DNA from: Arcobacter sp.
Lineage (GTDB): Bacteria > Campylobacterota > Campylobacteria > Campylobacterales > Arcobacteraceae
DNA: 5,837 nucleotides
Direction of reading: 5' to 3'
NCBI GenBank assembly: GCA_016744485.1
Contig: JADGEG010000129.1
Span: 1-5,837, forward strand
The notes under the pieces are model-generated. The model was not told the DNA's origin. It ran no database searches and saw only the letters and a list, made by a program, of their open reading frames with translations. Both the position numbers and the translations under genes were made by a program. Below, piece by piece: positions 1 through 5,837 of the stretch (positions are counted from its first letter, which is position 1; each line of letters starts with the position of its first letter).

Positions 1-1
1 G

Positions 2-571
2 ATTATTATTATTTTGTAATACAAAGTTTATTAAACTTTTTATTTTATAAGACTTTCTGTGTTCTTGACAATAGCCAAATTCCTTAATCTGATTTATATG
101 CTGTTTTGTACCATATCCTTTATGTTTAGAAAAAGTATATTCTGGATATTGTTTTGAAATCAAATACATATACCTATCTCGTGAAACTTTTGCTAGTATT
201 GAAGCGGCACTTACTTCTAAAACACTTGCATCGGCCTTAATTTTATATGTTAAATCTTTAATACCAAAAGCAGTATTTCCATCTATTAAAAAATTGTTTG
301 TTTTATTTTTCAATATACTTATAATTTCTTCAATTGAACTTTTTAAACAAAAACTCAATCCCAAATTATCTATTTGTTTGGCATTTTTAAAAACTATATG
401 ATAAGAACAATTTTTTTTAATACTTTCAAAAAGTATTTCTCTTTTTTTTTCACTTAGTTTTTTAGAATCATTTAAGCCAATAATTTTTTTATTTATAATA
501 ACTCCAGCAATACACAAAGGACCAGCAAGGGGTCCTCTACCTGCTTCATCTATTCCACATAAACTAAGCAT
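2..571 (-). CDS. rnhB: Ribonuclease HII (RNase HII), 3' end cut by window edge
   Basis: Endonuclease that nicks RNA/DNA hybrids and starts removal of ribonucleotides misincorporated into DNA; cytoplasmic, needs Mn2+ or Mg2+. I translated this frame by hand: 190 codons from ATG at 571 without a stop, so the gene runs off the left edge. The N-terminus MLSLCGIDEAGRG holds the metal-binding Asp8-Glu9 pair. The other two carboxylates are Asp97 (FLIDGN) and Asp114 (KADASVLEVSAAS), followed by the family motif SAASILAKVSRDRYM. A C-terminal HKGYGTKQH motif is also present, so all four catalytic acids are intact. The family is usually about 190-210 residues, so only a short tail is missing; the visible end is Asn-rich (QNNNN). 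The start is fixed by a stop 18 nt upstream in frame (590-592) with no other initiator between. No good Shine-Dalgarno is visible. It lies downstream of the porin in the same orientation, but a terminator separates them and a TATAAT lies at 630-625, so it probably has its own promoter. Confidence 0.95.
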   Translation of the reverse strand, partial: MLSLCGIDEAGRGPLAGPLCIAGVIINKKIIGLNDSKKLSEKKREILFESIKKNCSYHIVFKNAKQIDNLGLSFCLKSSIEEIISILKNKTNNFLIDGNTAFGIKDLTYKIKADASVLEVSAASILAKVSRDRYMYLISKQYPEYTFSKHKGYGTKQHINQIKEFGYCQEHRKSYKIKSLINFVLQNNNN

Positions 572-615
572 AAAGTAAAACTTGATATTTCAGTTTGTTG
601 TTTATTATTTTTAGT

Positions 616-674
616 AAAGTTGACATTATATTCTTCCTTGTAAAGTTATTATGACTAAAATATAATGTAACTTT
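616..674. repeat. Imperfect inverted repeat in rnhB upstream region
   Basis: The left arm at 616-632 (AAAGTTGACATTATATT) pairs with the right arm at 659-674 (AATATAATGTAACTTT): 16 base pairs with one bulged G at 622, separated by 26 nt. A third, degenerate copy of the same word lies in the spacer at 641-652 (TAAAGTTATTAT), in direct orientation to the left arm and lacking two central bases. The arms therefore represent three copies of a TAAAGTT(AC)ATTAT element. The left arm contains the putative rnhB -10. It could be a regulator-binding region, an RNA hairpin, or a relic of local duplication. The arms are almost entirely A/T, which weakens significance, but 16 paired bases is more than expected by chance in 60 nt. 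Confidence 0.55.
625..630 (-). promoter_or_regulatory. Putative -10 box of rnhB
   Basis: Read on the minus strand, this is a perfect TATAAT in the context GAATATAATGTC, 53 nt upstream of the rnhB ATG. The predicted transcript start is near 618, giving a leader of about 47 nt. No TTGACA-like -35 is found at 16-18 nt spacing, which is usual for vegetative promoters of Campylobacterota. The box lies inside the left arm of the inverted repeat at 616-674. It is placed after the porin terminator, as expected for an independent rnhB transcript. In such AT-rich DNA a TATAAT can occur by chance. Confidence 0.45.
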
Positions 675-685
675 AATAAAATACA

Positions 686-718
686 AATCCTTATATAATT
701 TGCTAATATATAAGGATT
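686..718 (-). terminator. Rho-independent terminator of the porin gene
   Basis: A perfect 12-bp stem (AATCCTTATATA at 686-697 with TATATAAGGATT at 707-718) encloses a 9-nt loop. The hairpin begins 10 nt after the porin stop codon on the minus strand. Beyond the stem, the minus strand reads TTTGTATTTTATTAAAG, a U-rich tail consistent with intrinsic termination. On the plus strand the stem is not followed by a T run and no plus-strand gene ends here. It therefore serves the porin and insulates rnhB from it. Confidence 0.8.
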
Positions 719-728
719 AAATATAATA

Positions 729-1886
729 TTAGAATTTATAAGAAGTATATACTCTAAAAATATTATCATCATGTTTAGCTGTATCAAAATCAGCACTTTC
801 GTACATCACTTTTGCAGAAAAGTTTTTATTAAAGGCATATTGAACAAAACCACCCATCGCATCAATTTTTTTATACTTTAAAGGCCCAACTTTATGGTCA
901 CTTTTTACTTGTCCAACATATCCTACAATAGTGACATCTTTTATATTTGTAGCTGCTATTAATACTTTTGTATTAGTATCTTTTGTATATGTTACACTTC
1001 CTCCATGTAAAGGTAAAGCAGCAAATGAAGAATCTGCAGCCCCTCCTACACCTGAATATACGGTTCCATCACTATTTGTTTTTGTATAAATACCTGTTAA
1101 ATTTATCATAGCAATATTTCCATTAACTTTTAAGCCAAATAAACTTCCTTTTTCTTTATCATTTTTAGAATTTATATATTGACCTGCAATATTTACTCCT
1201 GAAAGATTGTATGCAGCATCAAAGTATCTAACACTTTTATCAGTATTTGTCTTATTTGCATTTACTTTTAATACTTGAGCTCTTAGTGTTAGATTATCAA
1301 TAGAATTATTTGTAACATATAAAGTATAAGCATTTTTGTTTATACTATTAAATTTAGGTGCACTTCCTGTTCCATTTGTTCTATTTTGGAATTTATTAAC
1401 ATAAGCTACAGTAATAGTTGTTTTAGGTAAACTTTTATTCTCTAATGTTATACCTTCAAATGATTGTTTAATCATTCTTGAGCCAGATCCTGCTAATAGT
1501 GGTGTTGTAATATATTGTCTACCTATTTTAAATACAGTATTTGTTAAACTATAAGATAAATATGATTGAGATAAAACAGAACCACTTACATCCATAGTAT
1601 TAATATATTCGTTTGATAATCCTTTAATCGATTTAGAAACTCTATGAGATGTTTGAAATGTTAGTCCAGCACCAAAACCATAATATGAACCTGTATTAAG
1701 ATTAATATTTCCTCCAACAACACCTATTGCATCATTTTTTCCATCAATAAGAAATTGTTTATTAAAATATTGAGCTTTTAACTCACCTGTCATTTTTGTT
1801 TCTTTAAAAGCTTTTTGTAGATCATCTGCACTTATAAGTGTCGACATTAAACAACATGTAAGCAAACTAAATGTAACTTTTTTCAT
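729..1886 (-). CDS. OprD-family outer-membrane porin
   Basis: Predicted beta-barrel porin of the outer membrane, allowing diffusion of small hydrophilic solutes; the actual substrate cannot be told from sequence. The 385-residue product starts with a Sec signal peptide: MKK, a hydrophobic core, and probable cleavage after Ala20 (LISA|DD). The Cys pair at 11-12 does not fit a lipobox because Thr precedes it. The mature start DDLQKAFKETKMTGELKAQYF matches the style of OprD-like porins of Arcobacter, Sulfurospirillum and relatives. The rest alternates short amphipathic strands rich in Tyr, Thr, Gly and Asn, and the protein ends in Phe (YTSYKF), the usual barrel-assembly signature. Length is normal for this family, with no frameshift. 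An AGGAG at 1898-1894, 7 nt from ATG, supports the start and suggests high expression. It is a single-gene unit, diverging from cca and closed by the hairpin at 686-718. Family assignment is fairly sure; a specific gene name is not justified. Confidence 0.85.
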   Translation of the reverse strand: MKKVTFSLLTCCLMSTLISADDLQKAFKETKMTGELKAQYFNKQFLIDGKNDAIGVVGGNINLNTGSYYGFGAGLTFQTSHRVSKSIKGLSNEYINTMDVSGSVLSQSYLSYSLTNTVFKIGRQYITTPLLAGSGSRMIKQSFEGITLENKSLPKTTITVAYVNKFQNRTNGTGSAPKFNSINKNAYTLYVTNNSIDNLTLRAQVLKVNANKTNTDKSVRYFDAAYNLSGVNIAGQYINSKNDKEKGSLFGLKVNGNIAMINLTGIYTKTNSDGTVYSGVGGAADSSFAALPLHGGSVTYTKDTNTKVLIAATNIKDVTIVGYVGQVKSDHKVGPLKYKKIDAMGGFVQYAFNKNFSAKVMYESADFDTAKHDDNIFRVYTSYKF

Positions 1887-1893
1887 ACTTATT

Positions 1894-1898
1894 CTCCT
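1894..1898 (-). promoter_or_regulatory. Strong Shine-Dalgarno of the porin
   Basis: AGGAG on the minus strand (context TTAGGAGAATAAGT), 7 nt from the porin ATG. It is by far the best ribosome-binding site in the window. It fits an abundant outer-membrane protein and fixes the start at 1886. Confidence 0.85.
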
Positions 1899-1928
1899 AA
1901 AATAAAATTTCTAAGCTTTACAATAAAT

Positions 1929-1934
1929 TTTATA
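1929..1934 (-). promoter_or_regulatory. Possible -10 box of the porin
   Basis: TATAAA on the minus strand in the context TTTGAATATAAAATTT, which would start transcription near 1922 and give a leader of about 36 nt containing the strong Shine-Dalgarno. There is no convincing -35. Another candidate, TATAAG at 1966-1961, would give a longer leader. The whole region is A/T-rich, so the choice is uncertain. Confidence 0.3.
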
Positions 1935-2039
1935 TTCAAATATATAAAATAATTTGTACTCTTATATCTTTCATTTTAATAAAAATTATTCGCAAGTTTA
2001 TCGCTTTTAAACTAAATTATTATTAGCTTAAGGTAAAAG

Positions 2040-2068
2040 TTGATATGCTTTTTAAATGTGTAAATAAT
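2040..2068 (+). promoter_or_regulatory. Putative cca promoter
   Basis: TTGATA at 2040-2045 (five of six matches to TTGACA) is followed 17 nt later by AATAAT at 2063-2068 (five of six matches to TATAAT). Transcription would start at about 2075, just upstream of the possible cca start codons. This is the only place in the window where both boxes and an ideal spacing coincide. The 1887-2084 gap thus holds two back-to-back promoters. It also holds a small 6-bp inverted repeat (AGTTTA 1995-2000 with TAAACT 2008-2013) of unknown meaning. Confidence 0.45.
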
Positions 2069-2114
2069 ACTGTAAATCTTAATATTGGATATTAATAACT
2101 TGCAAAATAAACAA

Positions 2115-3377
2115 ATGAGTATACCTTTTATTTTAAAACAAATACTTTATGATTTAAACAGTATTGGTGCTAAGTCTATTTTAGTTGGTGGTTGTGTTCG
2201 TGATCATTTTTTAAATATTTCTTGTAAAGATTATGATATTGAAATATTTAATATATATAAAACTGAAGAATTATCTTCAAGTTTAAGTAAGTACTCTAAT
2301 GTTAAATTTATAGGAAAATCTTTTGGAGTTTTATCATTAAAGATTGATAATGTTAACTTTGATTTTGCCCTTGCAAGAAGTGAAATAAAAACTGGTTTTA
2401 AACACCAAGACTTTAAAGTGAATATAAATTCTCCACTAAGTTATAAAGAAGCTGCTTTAAGAAGAGATTTTACTATAAACTCTATAGGATATGATTTTTT
2501 TAAAAATGATTTTTTGGATCCTTTTAATGGTATAAAAGATTTAAAATGCAAAAAACTTAAACATATTAATACAAAAACATTTATTGAAGATCCTTTAAGA
2601 GTATATAGAGCCATTAGTTTTGCATCAAGATTTGAATTCAATTTAGATAAAACAACTTTTAAGTTATGTAAACAAATGGTTAAAAATAATGATTTAAACT
2701 ATTTACCAAAAGAAAGAATTTATACAGAATTTAAAAAAATATTTCTTAAATCAAATAAACCATCACTTGCTTTTATATTATTAAAAGATCTTGGTATATT
2801 AAAATGTTTTTGTGAATTTAAGGATATAAACTTAGAAGTATTAAGAAGTTTAGATAACTTAGTTAAAGTTATTTACATATTAAATATAAAAGATGAATAT
2901 AGAATTTTATATCTTTTTTACTGTATTTTATGTCAAAAATTAACCAAAAAGAGTATTCAAACTTTTTTATATAAATTAACAAATGAAAAAAGAATTATAC
3001 AAATAATAAATAACTTATTAGTGTATCAAAATTGTTTTAATGAAATTACACTAGAAAGTAATTTAACTATAAAACTTAAAAAGCTATCTTTGCATGTTAA
3101 TATAGAAGATTTAGCAATATTATATTTGTCAAAAATATCAAATACAAATAAAAACAAATGTCAGGACATATTTGAATATATTTTGACAATATCAACAAAA
3201 TTAAATATAAAAAATAAAGCTATTAAACCATTAATTAATGGAAAGGATTTAATTTCTTTAGGACTAAAACCAAGTAAAAAATTTAAAAATATACTTCAAC
3301 ATGCTTTAGATTTACAAATTGAGAAAAATTTAACCAAAGATAAAATTCTTAAACTTTTAAAGGTAACTCTATTGTAA
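2115..3377 (+). CDS. cca: CCA tRNA nucleotidyltransferase (class II)
   Basis: Adds or repairs the 3'-terminal CCA of tRNAs from CTP and ATP without a nucleic-acid template. All class II head and neck motifs are present. Numbered from the ATG at 2115 (420 residues), they are: motif A LVGGCVRD (about 23-30) with catalytic Asp39 and Asp41 in KDYDIEIF; a third Asp near 83 in FDFALAR; motif B RRDFTINS (116-123); motif C DPFNGIKDL (135-143); motif D EDPLR (159-163), the EDxxR amino-acid template for CTP/ATP; and motif E PKERIYTEF (198-206). The tail has PLINGKDLISLGLKPS, typical of the family end, so the gene is full length. No HD phosphohydrolase motif is seen. The middle (about 240-350) is divergent and Lys/Leu/Ile-rich. 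The frame is open back to a TTG at 2085, and another TTG lies at 2100, 9 nt after a GGAT. I prefer ATG 2115 because the protein then starts about 22 residues before LVGG, as in relatives. A poly(A) polymerase is the alternative reading, but motif D favours CCA addition. Confidence 0.9.
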   Translation: MSIPFILKQILYDLNSIGAKSILVGGCVRDHFLNISCKDYDIEIFNIYKTEELSSSLSKYSNVKFIGKSFGVLSLKIDNVNFDFALARSEIKTGFKHQDFKVNINSPLSYKEAALRRDFTINSIGYDFFKNDFLDPFNGIKDLKCKKLKHINTKTFIEDPLRVYRAISFASRFEFNLDKTTFKLCKQMVKNNDLNYLPKERIYTEFKKIFLKSNKPSLAFILLKDLGILKCFCEFKDINLEVLRSLDNLVKVIYILNIKDEYRILYLFYCILCQKLTKKSIQTFLYKLTNEKRIIQIINNLLVYQNCFNEITLESNLTIKLKKLSLHVNIEDLAILYLSKISNTNKNKCQDIFEYILTISTKLNIKNKAIKPLINGKDLISLGLKPSKKFKNILQHALDLQIEKNLTKDKILKLLKVTLL

Positions 3378-4704
3378 AGTTTGCTCCTATATATGTTTGA
3401 TTACTATATTTATAATGTTCATTTTTAACAGATATTTTTCCATTCATATGTTTTTCAATAGTGCTTTCTATTAAAAATAAACCTATTCCTGTATTCTGTC
3501 CTTGATGCTTAGTAGTAAAGTATGGTTCAAATATTTTATTAATAATATTTGCTTTTATTCCACCACCATTATCCTTTATCTTTATAATTGCTTTATAATT
3601 TTCTTTATAAATATCAATAAAAATATATTTTTTATCTGGATTATTTTTAATTAAGACATCTTTTGCATTATTTAAAATAGTTATAAATATTTGAATTAAA
3701 GCATTATCATTATTTTTGATTTTAAAATTTTCAATATTACTTATAATTTGTATATCGTAACTATTGAACTTAGTTTTTAATATTTGCATCGTTTTATATA
3801 ATATTTCTTCAAATTCAAGTAAAAATATTTCTTTATTTGGTGTAAAATAGTTTTTAAAATTATTAATGGTTGAGGATAAATCTTGTGTTGATTTATTTAT
3901 TTGTTCCATTGATTCTAGTAAAAAATCATCATTTAATAAATTTAGATCTTGTTGTAATTTTACCCCACTTGCTACTGTTGATATTACATTTAATGGCTGT
4001 CTCCATTGATGAGCTATATTTTCTAAAATTTCATTCATTGCAAGCATAGTTGACTTTTGCAATAATCTTCTTTCTTTGTCTTCTATTTCTTTGATACTTA
4101 GTTTAGAAATATTTTTTTGCTTTTGTATTTCTTTAATATATTCATTTTTATTATTTGTTATATTAAAAATATTTAGAATAATAACTTTTCTTTTTTTAAA
4201 TATAAAAGATGATGATAAATTTAACCTAAGTATCAATTTATTGTTATTTTTATCTTCAAAATCAATTTCTTTATCTTGTACTCCTTGATCAAATAAATAT
4301 AAAAAAGATAATACTTCTTTTCTTTGTATATGTTTATTTTTATAAACTTGGTGTATTAATTGTTCAATTGTAGTAAAATTGTTCATATTATATTTGCTAA
4401 AATTTTGCCATATATTATTAGACATTAATATTTTGCCATCTTCATCATATACTATTATTGAATGAAAAAAAGTGTTAATAATAGTTTTAAGTCCAAGTTC
4501 AAGATTATAGTCATTTGTATAATATGTATTAATTATAATATATGTTATATATGTTGAAGTAAAAATATATATAAATCCTATAATTATATTATTAACATTA
4601 AGACTTAAGAGATTAAACATTATTTGAATAAATACTAAAAATATAATACAAAAAAGTAAATACAGTAGAGTAATAATCATAGGCATATTAATTTGTTTAA
4701 ACAT
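3349..4704 (-). CDS. Membrane PAS-domain sensor histidine kinase
   Basis: Two-component sensor kinase that should autophosphorylate on His and pass phosphate to an unseen response regulator. Numbered from ATG 4704 (451 residues), two hydrophobic helices lie at about 8-29 and 38-60, with only about 8 residues between them. A PAS-like fold follows at about 78-182 (FFHSIIVYDEDGKILMSNN), then a Lys/Glu-rich coiled-coil linker (185-220). The phospho-acceptor box is NIAHQWRQPLN with His232. The ATPase domain has an N box (ILNNAKDVL, Asn345-346), G1 (DNGGGI, from Asp378), an F box (IFEPYFTTK) and G2 (GQNTGIGLFL). All catalytic elements look intact. The frame also extends two codons to a TTG at 4710, but ATG 4704 has an AAGAAG 6 nt upstream, so I chose it. 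The mgtE stop is 15 nt upstream, suggesting co-transcription. The 3' end overlaps the convergent cca end by 29 bp. The signal sensed is unknown. Confidence 0.88.
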   Translation of the reverse strand: MFKQINMPMIITLLYLLFCIIFLVFIQIMFNLLSLNVNNIIIGFIYIFTSTYITYIIINTYYTNDYNLELGLKTIINTFFHSIIVYDEDGKILMSNNIWQNFSKYNMNNFTTIEQLIHQVYKNKHIQRKEVLSFLYLFDQGVQDKEIDFEDKNNNKLILRLNLSSSFIFKKRKVIILNIFNITNNKNEYIKEIQKQKNISKLSIKEIEDKERRLLQKSTMLAMNEILENIAHQWRQPLNVISTVASGVKLQQDLNLLNDDFLLESMEQINKSTQDLSSTINNFKNYFTPNKEIFLLEFEEILYKTMQILKTKFNSYDIQIISNIENFKIKNNDNALIQIFITILNNAKDVLIKNNPDKKYIFIDIYKENYKAIIKIKDNGGGIKANIINKIFEPYFTTKHQGQNTGIGLFLIESTIEKHMNGKISVKNEHYKYSNQTYIGANFTIELPLKV

Positions 4705-4719
4705 AAGCAACTTCTTATT

Positions 4720-5837
4720 TTATATAATAAATATTTTAGCTAACATTAAAAAACTAAAAAAACCAACAATATCAGTAACTGTTGTTAATAATACTGTGCT
4801 TCCTACAGCTGGATCAATATCTAATCTTTTAAGTAATAAAGGAATAGATGCTCCAAAAAAACCTGCTGTAAACAAATTTATAAGCATAGATACAGCTATT
4901 ACTATTCCTAATACTAGCATATTAAACCAAAAATATGCAATTATTCCCATAATAATAGCAAATAAAATACCATTAAAAATAGAAATAAATATTTCTTTTT
5001 TAATGGCATCTTTAGCATTTTCTTTATCAATATCTCCTAATGCCAATTGTCTAACCATAACAGCTAATGTTTGAGTTCCTGCATTACCACCCATTGATGC
5101 AACTATTGGCATTAAAATTGCTAAAGGAATAAGAGCTTGAATTGTTTCATCAAATATACCTATTACAAATGATGCCATAATAGCTGTTCCTAAATTTAAG
5201 CACAACCAAATAGCACGTTTTTTAGCAGTTATTATTACTTTATCATCATTTTCAACATTTTGACTAACTCCTGCTAACTGATACATTTGTTCTGTAGCAT
5301 TTTCTTCAATAACATCTAAAATATCATCTGATGTAATTCTTCCCATTAATACATTTTTATATCCAACAACAGCAATTACAGAAAAATCATATTGTTCAAA
5401 TTGTTTAGCTACTTCATCAATGTTTTCATTATCTTGAACCAAATAAGGTTTAAATCTATTTTCGTCATTCAAAGATAATATTTCTTGATATGTTTTATTA
5501 AAATCAAAAATAATTAAATCTTCTAATAAAATTGAAGCTATTAATGTTTTTTCATCATTAACAATAAAAACCTGATGAATATTATCTAGCTCATTGTCTT
5601 CTTTATTTTTTTTTAATCTTTTAATTGAATTGCCTATGTTTTCTAATAAATTTGCAGAAAATAATTCTGTTTGCATATATGCTCCAGCTTCATTTTCTTC
5701 ATATCTTTTTAACCAGTTTATATCTTTTTGATCTTCAATTTCTAAAGCATTAAAAACTTTTTTTGCTTTTTCTTCATCATGTTCTTCAATTTCTTGAAAA
5801 ATATCAGTTGCATCATCAGACTCTAGTTCTTCTACGG
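4720..5837 (-). CDS. mgtE: MgtE-family magnesium transporter, 5' end cut by window edge
   Basis: Inner-membrane Mg2+ channel gated by cytosolic Mg2+ through its N and CBS domains. The frame stays open past the Met at 5676 to the right edge, giving 371 visible residues. Residues 1-53 are clearly the end of the MgtE N domain (ELESDDATDIFQEIEEHDEE, then LKRYEENEAGAYM), so the Met at 5676 (residue 54) is internal. About 80 N-terminal residues are probably missing. Two CBS domains follow (about 54-112 and 115-180, the second ending GRITSDDILDVIEENATEQ). A connecting plug-type helix comes next, then the pore domain from about 209 with MPIVASMGGNAGTQTLAV (242-259), LLLKRLDIDPAVGST and TDIVGFF. Asp355 in TDIVGF corresponds to the conserved pore Asp known to coordinate Mg2+ in Thermus MgtE. 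No frameshift is seen, and the protein ends AKIFII. The histidine kinase follows after 15 nt. Co2+ transport is possible in some members, but Mg2+ is the default. Confidence 0.95.
   Translation of the reverse strand, partial: VEELESDDATDIFQEIEEHDEEKAKKVFNALEIEDQKDINWLKRYEENEAGAYMQTELFSANLLENIGNSIKRLKKNKEDNELDNIHQVFIVNDEKTLIASILLEDLIIFDFNKTYQEILSLNDENRFKPYLVQDNENIDEVAKQFEQYDFSVIAVVGYKNVLMGRITSDDILDVIEENATEQMYQLAGVSQNVENDDKVIITAKKRAIWLCLNLGTAIMASFVIGIFDETIQALIPLAILMPIVASMGGNAGTQTLAVMVRQLALGDIDKENAKDAIKKEIFISIFNGILFAIIMGIIAYFWFNMLVLGIVIAVSMLINLFTAGFFGASIPLLLKRLDIDPAVGSTVLLTTVTDIVGFFSFLMLAKIFII

Noticed and set aside
1..14. ATT trinucleotide repeat at the left edge
   Set aside because: It is in frame within rnhB as four Asn codons near the C-terminus, too short to count as a repeat element.
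442..450. T9 (A9 on the coding strand) run in rnhB as a phase-variable tract
   Set aside because: It encodes consecutive Lys AAA codons in a very AT-rich gene. Phase variation in Campylobacterota typically uses G/C tracts, and a switch in rnhB would be implausible.
1850..1856. Lipoprotein signal in the porin N-terminus (Cys11-Cys12)
   Set aside because: Thr precedes the Cys pair instead of Gly/Ala/Ser, and the later Ala20 site plus the barrel body fit an ordinary porin signal peptide.
2441..2641. 66-codon open frame on the minus strand inside cca
   Set aside because: It lies wholly antisense to the conserved motif B-D region of cca, shows no recognisable domain, and is explained by AT-rich low-stop shadow reading.
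3351..3382. Possible bidirectional terminator in the cca/kinase overlap
   Set aside because: The stem is only 7 bp and A/T-rich with an 18-nt loop, and neither strand has a proper U-tract after it.
4076..4288. 70-codon plus-strand open frame inside the kinase gene
   Set aside because: Antisense to the PAS/coiled-coil part of an intact kinase. Its Leu/Ile/Phe/Ser-rich look is the complement of Lys/Asn/Glu codons, not evidence for a membrane peptide.
4796..5074. 92-codon plus-strand open frame inside mgtE
   Set aside because: Antisense to the conserved MgtE pore domain, with no independent support.
1..5837. Mobile elements, CRISPR arrays, tRNA/rRNA, toxin-antitoxin or defence genes
   Set aside because: The coding sequences are all ordinary chromosomal families, the gaps are under 230 bp, and I saw no transposase, regularly spaced repeats or cloverleaf sequences.

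Overview
The window is AT-rich (by eye roughly a quarter G+C), with codon use dominated by AAA, TTA, ATA and AAT. The gene content suggests a Campylobacterota (former Epsilonproteobacteria) genome, most likely Arcobacter-like. It includes an OprD-type major porin whose mature N-terminus carries the AFKE..k.xGe pattern common in that group, a histidine kinase with the AHQWRQPLN phospho-acceptor box that is very frequent there, and promoters that are mostly a bare TATAAT-like -10. The placement is inferred from protein style; no rRNA or other phylogenetic marker is present.

Layout, left to right. (1) Positions 2-571, minus strand: rnhB (RNase HII), whose frame is still open at the left edge, so a few C-terminal residues are missing. 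(2) Positions 572-728: a short intergenic stretch with a putative rnhB -10, an unusual inverted repeat, and a clear hairpin terminator for the gene to the right. (3) Positions 729-1886, minus: an OprD-family outer-membrane porin with signal peptide, strong Shine-Dalgarno and C-terminal Phe. (4) Positions 1887-2114: a divergent promoter region. (5) Plus strand to 3377: cca, the tRNA CCA-adding nucleotidyltransferase. (6) Positions 3349-4704, minus: a two-TM PAS histidine kinase, converging on cca with a 29-bp tail-to-tail overlap. (7) Positions 4720-5837, minus: mgtE, a CBS-domain Mg2+ channel, cut by the right edge. Its reading frame continues upstream of the Met at 5676 to the window end, so that Met is internal.

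The genes do not form one pathway. rnhB (removal of ribonucleotides from DNA) and cca (tRNA 3'-end maturation) are housekeeping genes. The porin is a self-contained transcription unit with its own leader and terminator. mgtE and the kinase are separated by only 15 nt in the same orientation and are probably co-transcribed. This is the only pairing in the window that hints at a regulatory link, and no response regulator is visible.

I see no mobile element, CRISPR array, tRNA/rRNA, phage gene or defence system, and nothing that amounts to a new biological system. The most interesting signals are small: the thrice-repeated TAAAGTT(AC)ATTAT element around the rnhB promoter, the mgtE-kinase pairing, the cca/kinase overlap, and the uncertain cca start codon.
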